DNA of 64,000 nt from contig NZ_WPCV01000002.1 in assembly GCF_018035235.1 (NCBI RefSeq), positions 806,001 to 870,000 of the forward strand. The letters are read 5' to 3'. The notes beneath the pieces are model-generated. The model saw nothing but the letters and a program-made list of their open reading frames with translations, did no database searches and had not been told where the DNA came from. Position 1 is the first letter of the stretch. Every line of letters starts with the position of its first letter. This document shows, piece by piece, positions 1-9,851 of this stretch. The translations under genes were made by a program, and so were the position numbers. Origin of the DNA: Citrobacter sp. On2M (GTDB lineage Bacteria; Pseudomonadota; Gammaproteobacteria; Enterobacterales; Enterobacteriaceae).

Positions 1-422
1 GCGAACCGGCTACCCGTTTTGTGCTCGAGTTTATGGGCGAGGTTAACCGCCTGCAGGGGACGATTCGCGGTGGACAATTCCACGTCGGCGCACACCGCTG
101 GCCGCTGGGCTATACGCCAGGCTATCAGGGACCGGTGGATCTGTTCCTGCGTCCGTGGGAAGTGGACGTCAGCCGCCGTACCAGTCTTGATTCACCGCTG
201 CCGGTTCAGGTGCTGGAAGCCAGTCCGAAAGGTCACTACACCCAATTAGTTGTGCAACCGTTGGGGTGGTATAACGAACCACTGACGGTGGTCATGCAGG
301 GGGATGATTCCCCGAGTCGCGGCGAGCGCCTGTTTGTTGGGCTGCAAAATGCACGTCTGTATAACGGCGACCAGCGCATTGAAACGCGTGAAGAGGAACT
401 TGCTCTGGCGCAAAGTGCCTGA
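1..422 (+). CDS. cysA: Sulfate/thiosulfate ABC transporter ATP-binding protein CysA, C-terminal part
   Basis: This is the 3' end of the ATPase that powers sulfate and thiosulfate import at the inner membrane. The frame is already open at the window's left edge (Glu-Pro-Ala-Thr-Arg-Phe precede the GTG at 21), so the nucleotide-binding half lies outside. What remains is the C-terminal regulatory/TOBE-like segment, with motifs such as VLEFMGEVNRLQG and VDLFLRPWEVD and the tail EELALAQSA, which match the enteric CysA ending. It is followed by a hairpin terminator and then cysM, the usual cysA-cysM order of the sulfur assimilation cluster. Start codon and Walker motifs cannot be seen. Confidence 0.95.
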   Translation, partial: EPATRFVLEFMGEVNRLQGTIRGGQFHVGAHRWPLGYTPGYQGPVDLFLRPWEVDVSRRTSLDSPLPVQVLEASPKGHYTQLVVQPLGWYNEPLTVVMQGDDSPSRGERLFVGLQNARLYNGDQRIETREEELALAQSA

Positions 423-444
423 TAGGTTAAAAAGTATGTTTATC

Positions 445-476
445 GCCCGGTAAGCGCTGCGCCCCCGGGCTTTTTT
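445..476 (+). terminator. Rho-independent terminator after cysA
   Basis: GCCCGG and CCGGGC form the stem arms, followed by six T residues. It lies 23 bases after the cysA stop and just before the cysM start, so cysM probably depends partly on read-through or on its own promoter. Confidence 0.7.
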
Positions 477-489
477 ACGAGCTTAAAAC

Positions 490-1401
490 GTGAACACATT
501 AGAACAAACAATTGGCAATACGCCTCTGGTGAAATTACAACGTCTGACGCCGGATAACGGTAGTGAAATTTGGGTCAAGCTGGAAGGCAATAATCCCGCG
601 GGTTCGGTGAAAGACCGCGCCGCGTTGTCGATGATCGTCGAAGCGGAAAAGCGTGGAGAAATTAAGCCTGGCGACGTGCTAATTGAGGCCACCAGCGGCA
701 ACACCGGCATTGCGCTGGCGATGATCGCCGCGCTGAAAGGCTATCGTATGAAGCTTCTGATGCCAGACAACATGAGTCAGGAGCGCCGTGCGGCGATGCG
801 AGCCTACGGCGCTGAACTGGTTCTGGTGACCAAAGAGCAGGGGATGGAAGGAGCGCGCGATTTAGCCCTTGAGATGGCGCAGCGTGGCGAAGGTAAACTG
901 CTCGATCAGTTTAATAATCCTGATAACCCGTATGCGCATTACACCACGACCGGCCCCGAAATCTGGCAGCAGACGTCAGGACGTATCACTCATTTCGTCT
1001 CCAGCATGGGGACCACCGGCACCATAACCGGTGTGTCGCGTTTTCTGCGCGAGCAGGAAAAACCGGTTACTATCGTGGGTCTGCAGCCGGAAGAGGGCAG
1101 CAGTATTCCGGGAATCCGCCGCTGGCCAGCGGAGTATATGCCGGGCATTTTTAACGCCTCGCTGGTGGATGAAGTGCTGGATATTCATCAGAACGATGCG
1201 GAAAACACCATGCGTGAACTGGCCGTTCGCGAAGGCATTTTCTGCGGTGTCAGCTCTGGCGGCGCGGTGGCCGGTGCGCTACGCGTGGCGCGTGCGACGC
1301 CGGGAGCTGTGGTGGTGGCGATCATCTGCGATCGCGGCGATCGCTATCTTTCGACCAGTGTCTTTGGTGAAGAGCACTTCAACCAGGGGTTGGGGATTTA
1401 A
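490..1401 (+). CDS. cysM: Cysteine synthase B (O-acetylserine sulfhydrylase B)
   Basis: A PLP enzyme making cysteine from O-acetylserine and sulfide, and S-sulfocysteine from thiosulfate. The 303-residue length is the family norm. The PLP lysine is K41 in PAGSVKDRAA, and the phosphate-binding loop is TSGNTGIA. The substrate-loop signature SSMGTTGTITGVSRF and the C-terminal CDRGDRYLST segment are both present. Translation starts at GTG, as in E. coli. It is the second OAS sulfhydrylase in the window; cysK is about 6 kb away on the other strand. CysB control is expected from the family, but no clear operator was identified. Confidence 0.96.
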   Translation: MNTLEQTIGNTPLVKLQRLTPDNGSEIWVKLEGNNPAGSVKDRAALSMIVEAEKRGEIKPGDVLIEATSGNTGIALAMIAALKGYRMKLLMPDNMSQERRAAMRAYGAELVLVTKEQGMEGARDLALEMAQRGEGKLLDQFNNPDNPYAHYTTTGPEIWQQTSGRITHFVSSMGTTGTITGVSRFLREQEKPVTIVGLQPEEGSSIPGIRRWPAEYMPGIFNASLVDEVLDIHQNDAENTMRELAVREGIFCGVSSGGAVAGALRVARATPGAVVVAIICDRGDRYLSTSVFGEEHFNQGLGI

Positions 1402-1404
1402 CTG

Positions 1405-1434
1405 GTAGGCCTGATAAGCGTAGCGCCATCAGGC
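1405..1434. repeat. REP (palindromic unit) element
   Basis: Contains GCCTGAT ... ATCAGGC arms around an AGCGTAGCGCC core, typical of enterobacterial repetitive extragenic palindromes. It lies between the convergent ends of cysM and the amidotransferase gene, where such elements usually occur and may stabilise mRNA 3' ends. Confidence 0.75.
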
Positions 1435-1473
1435 AACCGCCTGGCACGATGGCTGGATAAGCTGTTGCGTGTT

Positions 1474-2208
1474 TTATCCAGCCTGAGATGATCCATCGTT
1501 ACGTTTTTCCACAAGCTTATCAAGGAATTGCCACAGCTTCTCATTCATCTGTTGGTAATCCCATGCGCGCATCTCTTCAGCAGAGCGGATGAAACGCTTC
1601 CCTTTGGCTTCGGCCAGCTCCTGCTCTGAGTGCTGAATTAATCCTTCGACCGCTTCGGCGGTAAATTCCATATGACACTGAAAACCATAGACGAAATTAC
1701 CGTATTGTACGATTTGTCGCGGGCAGCCAACGCTTGTGGCGAGAATTGTCGCCTGGTCGGTTAATCCCGGCATATCGTTGTGCCAGTGACCGACGGTAAG
1801 CGGTGAACCAAAATGGCTGAACAACGGATGCTGTTGGCCTGCTTCGGTCAGGGCGATCGGGTAGTGACCAATCTCTTTTTCCGGGCTCTGGCATACTTTC
1901 GCGCCCAGCGCTTCGCCGATTAACTGCGACCCCAAACAGATCCCCACCACGATTTTACGTGCCGCAATCGCCTGGTTGATCAGATGCTGCTCGGCCTGAG
2001 CGTCAAAGTATGGACACTCTGCAAGCGTGGTCCGGGGTGACTGCGGACCGCCAAATACCACCAGCATATCGAAGCCATCGGCGTTGGCGGGAACCGTTTC
2101 TCCGGCGTAAACGTGCGACCAGGTGATGGTATAGCCGCGTGATTCGGCCCACGGCAGATACGCGCCAGCAGATTCAAAAGACTCATGAATAACAAAATGA
2201 ACTCGCAC
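1474..2208 (-). CDS. yfeJ: Class I glutamine amidotransferase-like protein YfeJ
   Basis: A 244-residue single-domain class I glutamine amidotransferase of the GMP-synthase-like type. The nucleophile Cys lies in GICLGSQLIGEALGA near residue 90. A glycine-rich oxyanion segment (VVFGGPQSP) precedes it, and the catalytic His/Glu pair is in FQCHMEFT. The start is GTG at 2208, with AGGAGAG seven bases upstream. It begins 13 bases after ptsJ, suggesting co-transcription with that MocR regulator. From memory Salmonella has the same arrangement (YfeJ). The acceptor substrate is unknown; a link to B6 or amine metabolism is only suggested by context. Confidence 0.85.
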   Translation of the reverse strand: MRVHFVIHESFESAGAYLPWAESRGYTITWSHVYAGETVPANADGFDMLVVFGGPQSPRTTLAECPYFDAQAEQHLINQAIAARKIVVGICLGSQLIGEALGAKVCQSPEKEIGHYPIALTEAGQQHPLFSHFGSPLTVGHWHNDMPGLTDQATILATSVGCPRQIVQYGNFVYGFQCHMEFTAEAVEGLIQHSEQELAEAKGKRFIRSAEEMRAWDYQQMNEKLWQFLDKLVEKRNDGSSQAG

Positions 2209-2221
2209 TTTTTCTCTCCTG

Positions 2222-3514
2222 TTAGCGCTTTAGCGCCTGATGGATATCACTCGCCAGCTTATCAATGTCGCTGTCTGATAATGTTGACAGCGTAATGCGC
2301 AGGCCGTGCGCAGGGGTATTAACGCCAAATACTTCGCCTTCGCGTACCAGCCAACCGGATTTTGCCAGCGCAAAAGCGGTCGCCTGGCTGTTATCTTCCA
2401 GCGGCAGCCACAGATTGAGACCATCCCCGACCGGCAGCGCAATGCCATGTTGCAGTAGGGCGGCCGTCAGCTTTTGCAGCTGGGCGGCGTAAAATTGCTG
2501 GGTTTGTGCCAGCGTATGCTGGTAATCCTTGTCACTAAGACAAGCGCAGACTAAATCCTGAAGCAAATGGCTGACCCACTGACTGCCGGAGTTGAGCCTC
2601 AAACGCAGTTTCCCGGAAGTGAGCGGATCGCTGGCCACAATGGCCAGACGTAAATCCGGGCCTAACGTTTTAGACATCGAACGGACAACAGCCCAGTGGG
2701 TGGTTTCTTTCGCAATCACTGGATACCAACGGCAAGCGGACAGCAGCGCAAAGTGGTCGTCGACGATTACCAGCGTCTGCGGATAACGGGCCAGGATTTC
2801 CTGCAATTGCGCCGCGCGGGATGCGCTCAGGCTGCATCCCGTCGGGTTATGAGCGCGCGGCGTCAGAATCACCGCCCGTGCGCCTTTCTGTAGCGCAGTT
2901 TCCAGCATGTCTGGTTGCATGCCTTCGTGGTCAACGTTGACAGGGTTTGCTGAGAATCCGGCATAACGCAGCATGTTAATGCTGCTCAAAAAGCATGGAT
3001 CTTCTACGACAACGCTATCACCAGGCAGTAAATGTGCGCACAGCAGACGTTCAATGGCGTCAATAGCGCCGCTGGTGATATCGATTTCTCCCTTGCCTGG
3101 GACTGCTTCCTGCATCCATTGCGTGGCCCACGCCTTAAGATCGGGGGATACGGCGGCATCGCCGTATAAACGCGGATTCTTATTTATTTTCACGAAATAA
3201 CGGCTAAGGTCTGGAAGACGCGAAGGCGCTGGATTACTGCCGGAAAGATCGACAAGCGCGGTATCCGGATTGCCACCTTCCAGCGCAACGGGGGTAGAAA
3301 TTTCTTTGATCACCGTGCCATTGCGTCCAAGGCTCTGCGCCAGTCCGGAGGTGACAAGGCGTTTATAAGCCGCCGCGACAGTATTACGGTTAACGTTCAA
3401 TGCTGTTGCCAGTTCACGCACTGGCGGCAATGTTTCTCCTGCTGCCAACGTGCCTGTAGCGACATGTTGACGAATACTGTCAAAAATTTCGTTAGCGGTT
3501 TTTCCGTCGATCAT
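2222..3514 (-). CDS. ptsJ: MocR-family transcriptional regulator PtsJ
   Basis: A 430-residue GntR/MocR chimera. The N-terminal winged-helix DNA-binding domain (about residues 1–75; LPPVRELATALNVNRNTVAAAYKRL) is joined to an aminotransferase fold-type I domain. The latter carries the PLP lysine motif SMSKTLGPDLRLA near residue 275 and an ILTPRAHNPTG substrate loop. MocR proteins sense pyridoxal phosphate. In Salmonella, PtsJ represses the divergent pdxK, and that layout is present here: the two genes diverge from a region of under 90 bases. The yfeJ gene follows. The effect on pdxK in this organism is inferred from gene order. Confidence 0.9.
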   Translation of the reverse strand: MIDGKTANEIFDSIRQHVATGTLAAGETLPPVRELATALNVNRNTVAAAYKRLVTSGLAQSLGRNGTVIKEISTPVALEGGNPDTALVDLSGSNPAPSRLPDLSRYFVKINKNPRLYGDAAVSPDLKAWATQWMQEAVPGKGEIDITSGAIDAIERLLCAHLLPGDSVVVEDPCFLSSINMLRYAGFSANPVNVDHEGMQPDMLETALQKGARAVILTPRAHNPTGCSLSASRAAQLQEILARYPQTLVIVDDHFALLSACRWYPVIAKETTHWAVVRSMSKTLGPDLRLAIVASDPLTSGKLRLRLNSGSQWVSHLLQDLVCACLSDKDYQHTLAQTQQFYAAQLQKLTAALLQHGIALPVGDGLNLWLPLEDNSQATAFALAKSGWLVREGEVFGVNTPAHGLRITLSTLSDSDIDKLASDIHQALKR

Positions 3515-3596
3515 TATTGACCTATGACAAAATGAATTTTAGCATATGACGATAATAGTGAGGCGTAAGCCCGCTGTCCAGCGAGAGGAGAGATTT

Positions 3597-4463
3597 ATGG
3601 AGCAGGGGAGTGATATTCAGTCAGTGCTCTTCGACGACAAGCATCGGGCGCTACAGACCGATATCGTCGCCGTCCAGTCACAGGTGGTGTATGGCAGCGT
3701 AGGCAACAGCATCGCCGTTCCGGCCATTAAAGCGCAGGGATTACGCGTGACGGCAGTCCCAACGGTGCTGTTCAGCAATACCCCGCATTATGAAACCTTT
3801 TACGGCGGTATTATTCCGACCGACTGGTTTAGCGGGTATCTCCGCGCCTTAAATGAGCGCGATGCCTTACGCGAGCTGAAGGCGGTGACCACGGGCTATA
3901 TGGGTAGCGCAGAGCAAATCGCTCTGTTAGCAAAGTGGCTGAAAACGTTACAGATTACGCATCCAGGACTGTGCGTATTGGTCGACCCGGTGATGGGCGA
4001 TACGGACAGCGGCATGTACGTAAAAGCCGAAATTCCGCAGGCCTACCGTCAGCACCTGCTGCCGCTGGCTCAGGGGTTGACGCCGAATGTGTTTGAGCTG
4101 CAAATACTGAGTGGAAAACCATGTAGTACGCTTGATGAAGCCATAACGGCGGCGCAATCTCTGCTTACCGAAACGCTGAAATGGGTAGTGATTACCAGTG
4201 CGCCGGGGAATACCGAAGAGATTATCAACGTTGCGGTGGTAACGGCTGAAACGGTTGAGGTGCTCGCACATCCGCGGGTGAAAACAGATCTGAAGGGGAC
4301 TGGCGATCTGTTTTGTGCTGAGCTGGTGAGCGGTATTGTATTGGGTAAAAGGCTGACAACTGCGACGCACGATGCTGCACAGCGTGTGCTGGACGTGATG
4401 ACGTGGACGCACCAGTGCGGTTGTGATGAGTTAATTTTGCCACCGTCAGGGGAGGCGCGATGA
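3597..4463 (+). CDS. pdxK: Pyridoxine/pyridoxal/pyridoxamine kinase
   Basis: Phosphorylates B6 vitamers for PLP salvage in the cytoplasm. Ribokinase-fold hallmarks include [40 protein letters not shown] and the anion-hole/catalytic motif [16 protein letters not shown]. An in-frame ATG exists at 3546, but the ATG at 3597 has AGGAGAG just upstream and gives 288 residues, the Salmonella-type length. The N-terminus resembles Salmonella more than E. coli. It is divergent from ptsJ, the likely PLP-responsive repressor, and overlaps the next small gene by ATGA. Confidence 0.95.
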   Translation: MEQGSDIQSVLFDDKHRALQTDIVAVQSQVVYGSVGNSIAVPAIKAQGLRVTAVPTVLFSNTPHYETFYGGIIPTDWFSGYLRALNERDALRELKAVTTGYMGSAEQIALLAKWLKTLQITHPGLCVLVDPVMGDTDSGMYVKAEIPQAYRQHLLPLAQGLTPNVFELQILSGKPCSTLDEAITAAQSLLTETLKWVVITSAPGNTEEIINVAVVTAETVEVLAHPRVKTDLKGTGDLFCAELVSGIVLGKRLTTATHDAAQRVLDVMTWTHQCGCDELILPPSGEAR

Positions 4464-4699
4464 AGAGTTACCGGCTGGTGGTTCGCCAGAATGGGCGTAT
4501 GGTTGGACATTTTGATACCAGCGGGATAACGGCGCTGGAAGATATCTGCGTGGCGCGGGCTATGTTCGGTATTGCGGGTGGTTACGACTGTGAGCTGTTA
4601 GTGGCGGATTCGGAACGACGGATGCTGGAGAGCGGGCCGGAGGGCATGAAAATCCTGATGCGTGAGGCGTATTATCGACCGATGACCACACACATTTAA
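4460..4699 (+). CDS. Small conserved-looking protein of unknown function, coupled to pdxK
   Basis: A 79-residue soluble protein that I do not recognise. The start ATG overlaps the pdxK stop (ATGA), a sign of translational coupling. It has no signal peptide or membrane segment. The sequence is mixed, with no known motif, and begins [20 protein letters not shown], which looks like a short beta-strand-rich domain. Codon use resembles its neighbours, and it is followed at once by the pdxK/crr intergenic terminator, so it is probably the last gene of the pdxK unit. Confidence 0.7.
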   Translation: MKSYRLVVRQNGRMVGHFDTSGITALEDICVARAMFGIAGGYDCELLVADSERRMLESGPEGMKILMREAYYRPMTTHI

Positions 4700-4715
4700 T
4701 GGCGGATGAGGTGTA

Positions 4716-4743
4716 TAAAAAAATGGCGCCAATCGGCGCCATT
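4716..4743 (-). terminator. Terminator of ptsHI-crr (convergent with pdxK unit)
   Basis: AATGGCGCC/GGCGCCATT hairpin with a 4-base loop. Read on the minus strand it is followed by a T6 run. It lies 17 bases after the crr stop codon and may also slow transcription from the pdxK side. Confidence 0.8.
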
Positions 4744-4760
4744 CTTCTCTGCGGCAAGAA

Positions 4761-5270
4761 TTATTTCTTGATGCGGATAACCGGAGTTTCACCCACGGTC
4801 ACGCTACCGGACAGTTTGATCAGTTCTTTGATTTCGTCCATGTTGGAGATAACAACCGGAGTCAGGGTAGACTTGGCTTTATCTTCCAGCAGCGGCAGAT
4901 CGAATTCAATAACCGGGTCGCCCACTTTCACGCGCTGACCTTCTTCAGCGATACGCTTAAAGCCTTCGCCTTTCAGTTCAACGGTATCAATACCGAAGTG
5001 AACAAACAGCTCAATGCCGCTGTCGGATTCGATAGAGAAAGCGTGGTTGGTTTCAAAGATTTTGCCGATGGTGCCGTCTACAGGGGCAACCATTTTGTTA
5101 CCGGTTGGTTTGATAGCAATGCCATCACCAACGATTTTTTCAGCAAAAACTACATCCGGCACGTCTTCGATGTTGACGATCTCGCCAGAGAGCGGAGCAA
5201 CAATCTCAATAGTTCCGGTGTCTTTCTTATCATCAGAAACCAGAGATTTCAGTTTATCGAACAAACCCAT
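4761..5270 (-). CDS. crr: PTS glucose-specific EIIA component
   Basis: The 169-residue EIIA-Glc phosphocarrier receives phosphate from HPr and passes it to EIIB-Glc. It also signals carbon status through inducer exclusion and adenylate cyclase. The active-site His lies in [18 protein letters not shown] (residue 91 counting Met), with the supporting His in FETNHAFS (76). The amphipathic N-terminus [11 protein letters not shown] is the membrane-tethering helix. It is the third gene of ptsH-ptsI-crr, 40 bases after ptsI. Confidence 0.97.
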   Translation of the reverse strand: MGLFDKLKSLVSDDKKDTGTIEIVAPLSGEIVNIEDVPDVVFAEKIVGDGIAIKPTGNKMVAPVDGTIGKIFETNHAFSIESDSGIELFVHFGIDTVELKGEGFKRIAEEGQRVKVGDPVIEFDLPLLEDKAKSTLTPVVISNMDEIKELIKLSGSVTVGETPVIRIKK

Positions 5271-5310
5271 GATCTTCTCCTAAGCAGTAAATTGGGCCGC
5301 ATCTCGTGGA

Positions 5311-7038
5311 TTAGCAGATTGTTTTTTCTTCAATGAACTTGTTAACCAGCGTCATTAACTCGTCCGTTGTCGGTTGAGCAAGAGCCTGCTCTGCTAACAC
5401 CTTCGCATCTTCGAAGTTCGTGTTACGGATAATCTTCTTAATGCGCGGGATAGAAATGGCGCTCATAGAGAATTCGTCCAGACCCATCCCCAGCAACAGA
5501 AGTGTAGCACGTTCGTCGCCTGCAAGCTCACCACACATGCCAGTCCATTTGCCTTCAGCATGAGAAGCATCAATAACTTGCTTGATCAGCGTCAGCACAG
5601 ATGGCGACATCGGTTGGTAAAGGTGTGAAATCATATCATTACCACGGTCAACTGCCAGGGTGTACTGCGTTAAATCATTGGTGCCGATACTAAAGAAATC
5701 AACTTCTTTGGCTAAATGACGTGCAATTGTTGCCGCAGCCGGTGTTTCCACCATCACGCCAATCTCAATGCTTTCGTCAAATGCTTTACCTTCGTCGCGC
5801 AGTTCCTGTTTGTAGATTTCGATCTCTTTGCGCAGTGCGCGCACTTCTTCAACAGAGATGATCATAGGGAACATGATGCGCAGTTTGCCGAAAGCAGAGG
5901 CGCGCAAGATAGCGCGAACCTGGTCACGCAGGATCTCTTTACGATCCATGGCGATACGTACGGCACGCCAGCCCAGGAACGGGTTCTCTTCTTTCGGGAA
6001 GTTCATATACGGCAGCTCTTTATCACCGCCGATGTCCATGGTACGGACGATGACCGCCTGAGAGCCACAGGCTTCAGCTACGGCTTTATACGCAGCAAAC
6101 TGTTCTTCTTCAGTCGGCAGCGATTCACGGTCCATGAACAGGAATTCGGTGCGGTACAGACCCACACCTTCGGCACCATTACGCTCAGCGCCTTCAACGT
6201 CACGAACGGTACCGATGTTGGCGCAGACTTCAACCTGATGTCCGTCCAGCGTGATAGCGGGGAGATCTTTCAGCTTAGCGAGTTCCGCTTTCTCGGTCGC
6301 AACCTGCTCCTGAACGGCGCGCAGTTGTTCAATAACGTCGTTGGTCGGATTGACGTAAACCTGGTTGTTTACGGCATCCAGAATCAGATAGTCGTCGTTT
6401 TTAACCTGAGAGGTGACGCTACCCGTACCGACGATGGCAGGCAGTTCCAGAGAACGCGCCATGATAGAGGTATGGGAAGTCCGTCCGCCCGCGTCAGTAA
6501 TGAAACCCAGCACCTTGTTCAGGTTCAGCTGTGCAGTTTCTGACGGGGTCAGGTCTGCGGCTACCAGGATGACTTCTTCCTGAATAGCGCTGAGGTCGAT
6601 AATTGCCAGACCCAGAATGTTACGCAGCAGGCGTTTACCGATGTCACGTACGTCGGCCGCACGTTCTTTCAGGTATTCATCATCCAGCTCTTCCAGGGCA
6701 GTGGCCTGTCCTTCGATAACTTCATGCGCAGCTGCATCAGCCGTCATGTGCTTATCTTTAATCAGGGCTATGATTTCCTGCTCCAGCTCCTCATCTTCGA
6801 GCAGCATGATATGCCCTTCAAAGATGGCTTCTTTTTCTTCACCGAACGTTTCACCAGCTTTGGTTTTGATCGCTTCCAGTTGCGCAGATGCCTTGGCACG
6901 ACCGCTCAGAAAACGTTCAACTTCCTGATCAACCTTGTCGGCAGAAATTTTTTTCCGGTCAATGACGATCTCGTCTTCTTTCAGCAGCAATGCTTTACCG
7001 AAAGCGATACCCGGGGATGCTAAAATGCCTGAAATCAT
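5311..7038 (-). CDS. ptsI: PTS enzyme I (phosphoenolpyruvate–protein phosphotransferase)
   Basis: The 575-residue cytoplasmic enzyme I transfers phosphate from PEP to HPr. The phosphorylated His is in [13 protein letters not shown] near residue 189. The PEP-binding barrel carries [25 protein letters not shown] and [15 protein letters not shown], and the C-terminal [10 protein letters not shown] contains the catalytic Cys. Length and the ending EEKTIC are as in E. coli. It lies 45 bases after ptsH. Confidence 0.98.
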   Translation of the reverse strand: MISGILASPGIAFGKALLLKEDEIVIDRKKISADKVDQEVERFLSGRAKASAQLEAIKTKAGETFGEEKEAIFEGHIMLLEDEELEQEIIALIKDKHMTADAAAHEVIEGQATALEELDDEYLKERAADVRDIGKRLLRNILGLAIIDLSAIQEEVILVAADLTPSETAQLNLNKVLGFITDAGGRTSHTSIMARSLELPAIVGTGSVTSQVKNDDYLILDAVNNQVYVNPTNDVIEQLRAVQEQVATEKAELAKLKDLPAITLDGHQVEVCANIGTVRDVEGAERNGAEGVGLYRTEFLFMDRESLPTEEEQFAAYKAVAEACGSQAVIVRTMDIGGDKELPYMNFPKEENPFLGWRAVRIAMDRKEILRDQVRAILRASAFGKLRIMFPMIISVEEVRALRKEIEIYKQELRDEGKAFDESIEIGVMVETPAAATIARHLAKEVDFFSIGTNDLTQYTLAVDRGNDMISHLYQPMSPSVLTLIKQVIDASHAEGKWTGMCGELAGDERATLLLLGMGLDEFSMSAISIPRIKKIIRNTNFEDAKVLAEQALAQPTTDELMTLVNKFIEEKTIC

Positions 7039-7083
7039 AACCCTACCTTACTTGTGACTGATATTTAAAAGAACTCGTTGAAC

Positions 7084-7341
7084 TTACTCGAGTTCAGCCA
7101 TCAGTTTAACCAGATGCTCAACTGCTTTCTGCTCGTCTTCACCTTCTGCGGACAGGGTAACAACGGTACCCTGAGTCAGGCCCAGAGTCTGCAGTTTAAA
7201 CAGGCTTTTGGCGCTAGCGCTTTTGCCGTTGGAAGTCACAGTAATATCAGAAGAAAAGCCTTTTGCTTCTTTAACAAACTGAGCAGCAGGGCGAGTATGC
7301 AGACCGTTCGGAGCGGTAATGGTAACTTCTTGCTGGAACAT
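7084..7341 (-). CDS. ptsH: PTS phosphocarrier protein HPr
   Basis: The 85-residue HPr passes phosphate from enzyme I to EIIA proteins. His15 lies in [18 protein letters not shown] and the Ser46 region is [12 protein letters not shown]. It is the first gene of the pts operon. The 383-base region upstream holds its promoters and CRP-like sites. Confidence 0.98.
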   Translation of the reverse strand: MFQQEVTITAPNGLHTRPAAQFVKEAKGFSSDITVTSNGKSASAKSLFKLQTLGLTQGTVVTLSAEGEDEQKAVEHLVKLMAELE

Positions 7342-7509
7342 TATATTTCCCCAACTTATAGGTTTAGTGTTGTGGAACTAAAGTCTAGCCTGGCGGTTCA
7401 ACTTTAGCCTGTATTGTTAGCATCGGCGTAAACTGGACGCGACACAAAAGGAGTTCGGTGCAATCCGTTGCTGGCAACTTCTTGCCGCTGACGTTTCGTT
7501 CGTCATTAA

Positions 7510-7555
7510 ACATTATGCCGCGAAAGGAAGAGTTGAACCAAATCATAAAATCGAT
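7510..7555 (-). promoter_or_regulatory. Proximal ptsH promoter with CRP-like site
   Basis: On the minus strand, a CRP-like half-palindrome TATGATTTGGTTCAAC is followed by a -10-like CATAATG. This resembles the CRP-activated ptsH promoter of E. coli as I recall it. No transcription data are available. Confidence 0.5.
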
Positions 7556-7655
7556 TCAGCTAGCGCTTTTCCTGTAACGATTAATTTCGCGCATCAAAAT
7601 AATTAGCTTGGTTAAATACCAGTTCTGGAGGGTTGAATCAATGCCAGGCGAGTTG

Positions 7656-7679
7656 AAACTTTGAAGCAGACCACAAAAA
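7656..7679 (-). promoter_or_regulatory. Distal CRP-like site upstream of ptsH
   Basis: On the minus strand TGTGGTCTGCTTCAAA matches the TGTGA-N6-TCACA pattern at most conserved positions. It lies next to the cysK terminator, where E. coli has its far-upstream pts promoter. This is a pattern match only. The rest of 7342–7675 shows no gene. Confidence 0.4.
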
Positions 7680-7702
7680 AGCACCCAAAAGGGTGCTTTT
7701 TT
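7675..7702 (-). terminator. Bidirectional terminator after cysK
   Basis: GCACCC-AAAA-GGGTGC hairpin with A6 before it and T6 after it, so it can act on either strand. It lies about 22 bases past the cysK stop. Confidence 0.85.
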
Positions 7703-7724
7703 ACGCGTTTTTAACATGCTGGCA

Positions 7725-8696
7725 TTACTGTTGCAGTTCTTTCTCTGTGAAGAGATCGGCAAACAGTGCAGTGCTCAGATAACGCTCACCCGATGACGGT
7801 AGAATAACCACTATATTCTTATTGGTAAAGGTTTCATCTTCCTGCAGCTTAAGCGCGGCCGCAACGGCTGCACCAGAAGAGATGCCCGCCAAAATACCTT
7901 CTTCTTCCATCAGGCGACGCGCAGTAGAGATTGCCTCATCATTGGTGATGGCGACGACTTTATCGATAAGCTTCAGATCGAGGTTGCCTGGAATGAAGCC
8001 CGCGCCAATTCCCTGGATTTTATGTGGACCCGGTTTCAGCTCCTCACCCGCCAGCGCCTGGGCGATAACCGGGGAGTCGGTCGGCTCTACCGCGACGGTG
8101 ATCAGATCCGTTTTACCTTTGGTGCCTTTAATGTAACGGCTTACGCCAGTCAGCGTACCACCGGTACCTACACCGGAAATAAAGACATCAACCTGACCAT
8201 CGGTATCTTCCCAGATTTCCGGGCCGGTGGTTTTTTCGTGGATTTCCGGGTTCGCCGGGTTGCTGAACTGCTGCAGCAGCAGGAATTTTTCCGGATCGCT
8301 GGCGACAATTTCTTCAGCTTTCTGGATTGCGCCCTTCATCCCTTTTGCGCCTTCAGTCAGGACCAGATTCGCACCCAAAGCCTTCAACAGCTTGCGGCGC
8401 TCAATGCTCATTGTTTCCGGCATGGTCAAGGTCAGTTTGTAGCCACGGGCGGCAGCAACGTAGGCCAGTGCTATCCCTGTGTTGCCGCTGGTTGGCTCTA
8501 CCAGTTCAACGCCAGGTTTCAGTACACCACGTTTTTCGGCATCCCAAATCATATTGGCACCGATACGGCATTTGACGCTAAAGCTGGGGTTACGTGATTC
8601 CACCTTCGCCAGAATGCGTCCGTTACCGATACGGTTCAGTCGAACCAGCGGCGTATGACCGATAGTCAGCGAGTTATCTTCAAAAATCTTACTCAT
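7725..8696 (-). CDS. cysK: Cysteine synthase A (O-acetylserine sulfhydrylase A)
   Basis: The major OAS sulfhydrylase, forming cysteine from O-acetylserine and sulfide. The protein has 323 residues, with the PLP lysine at K42 in [24 protein letters not shown] binds phosphate, [15 protein letters not shown] binds PLP phosphate, and the tail is SSGERYLST. The C-terminus is slightly longer than in CysM, as usual for CysK. It is transcribed in the same direction as the upstream cysZ; cysK-cysZ adjacency is conserved in enterics. Confidence 0.97.
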   Translation of the reverse strand: MSKIFEDNSLTIGHTPLVRLNRIGNGRILAKVESRNPSFSVKCRIGANMIWDAEKRGVLKPGVELVEPTSGNTGIALAYVAAARGYKLTLTMPETMSIERRKLLKALGANLVLTEGAKGMKGAIQKAEEIVASDPEKFLLLQQFSNPANPEIHEKTTGPEIWEDTDGQVDVFISGVGTGGTLTGVSRYIKGTKGKTDLITVAVEPTDSPVIAQALAGEELKPGPHKIQGIGAGFIPGNLDLKLIDKVVAITNDEAISTARRLMEEEGILAGISSGAAVAAALKLQEDETFTNKNIVVILPSSGERYLSTALFADLFTEKELQQ

Positions 8697-8821
8697 GGCC
8701 TGTCCTTAACTGTATGAAATTGGGATACCGCTTCAGCATACCTGTTGAGAATGTATGGGGAAGTAAGGAATTCGCATATCTATATGCTGATGAGAAATAA
8801 TGCTTTGCAGTATGGAATAAG

Positions 8822-8843
8822 AGCGGGCATAAGCCAGCCCGCT
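8822..8843 (-). terminator. Possible terminator after cysZ
   Basis: AGCGGGC and GCCCGCT arms with an 8-base loop, 17 bases after the cysZ stop. The minus-strand side lacks a strong T run (CTTATTCC), so termination would be weak. Confidence 0.4.
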
Positions 8844-8859
8844 TTTGCACATTTTTGCA

Positions 8860-9621
8860 TTACTTCCATAACGCATGCTTATCACGATAGCAGTCTACCC
8901 ACATCGCCGTGGCACCACAAACTGCCACCGGCATGATGAACAGATTGAGTACCGGAATCATGGTGAACAGGCTGGTCAACGCACCAAACTGCATATTGGT
9001 CACCTTACGCGTGCGCAGCGCGACGCGCATTTCCTTAAAAGGAACTTTGTGGTTATCAAATGGATAATCGCAGTATTGAATAGCCAGCATCCATGCGCTG
9101 AACAGGAACCACAGTACCGGGGCGACGGTCTGCCCAATGCCCGGAATAAAATAGAGGATCAGCAACACGAAAGCGCGCGGGAGATACCATGCCAGCTTTT
9201 GCCATTCACGTTTCATAATGCGCGGAAGGTCTTTCATGATGCCGAGAACGCCTGTATCGGGAGGAGTTGCGCCCGTCAAGCGCGCTTCCAGCTGTTCCGC
9301 CAGCAGGCCGTTAAACGGCGCAGCAATCCAGTTGGCAAGGGTGGAGAACAGGTAACCGAACACCAACAGTACGGAGAGGGTTACAATCGGCCACAGTAAA
9401 TAGCTGAGCCACTGTAGCCAGTCAGGGACGTGGCTCATCAGCGCGGGGATCCAGCTACCGAGTTGAGTAAATAACCACCAGAATGCGCCGCCCATCAGCA
9501 GGATATTCACCAGTAAAGGCAGAATAACAAAACGACGAATACCCGGTTGGGTGATGAGCTTCCATCCCTGGGAAAAGTAATAAAGGCCGCTGCGAGGTAC
9601 AACTGCAGATGATGAAACCAT
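8860..9621 (-). CDS. cysZ: Sulfate transporter CysZ
   Basis: An inner-membrane sulfate permease feeding cysteine synthesis. Hydrophobic segments are evident ([41 protein letters not shown] and others). The conserved [30 protein letters not shown] region and the tail [10 protein letters not shown] match CysZ. The open frame extends 40 codons further upstream, but the ATG at 9621 gives 253 residues, the family length, with MVSS as in E. coli and AAGGAG upstream. It sits just upstream of cysK. Confidence 0.93.
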   Translation of the reverse strand: MVSSSAVVPRSGLYYFSQGWKLITQPGIRRFVILPLLVNILLMGGAFWWLFTQLGSWIPALMSHVPDWLQWLSYLLWPIVTLSVLLVFGYLFSTLANWIAAPFNGLLAEQLEARLTGATPPDTGVLGIMKDLPRIMKREWQKLAWYLPRAFVLLILYFIPGIGQTVAPVLWFLFSAWMLAIQYCDYPFDNHKVPFKEMRVALRTRKVTNMQFGALTSLFTMIPVLNLFIMPVAVCGATAMWVDCYRDKHALWK

Positions 9622-9851
9622 GGTCAGGACATACTCCTTGTTATAAAAGCTCTGGTAAACTTTGCGTATCTTACCGGGTTGTTGAGCGTTAAGCTGTTCG
9701 GAAATGTTCGAAAAAACAGCAAAAAGCACAATTTTGTTCATCTTTATGCTGTGAAAGCCAAGAGTACACTTGCACTTGGCGTAATCGACAAATACTCTTA
9801 GTGAGTAAATGTTTGCCGTGGTGGCAAGGTGTTAGAACAACAGAGAATATA

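Noticed and set aside
5716-6543. 275-codon open frame on the plus strand inside ptsI
   Set aside because: It is antisense to enzyme I, which is complete and has all catalytic motifs; the antisense frame shows no recognisable protein features.
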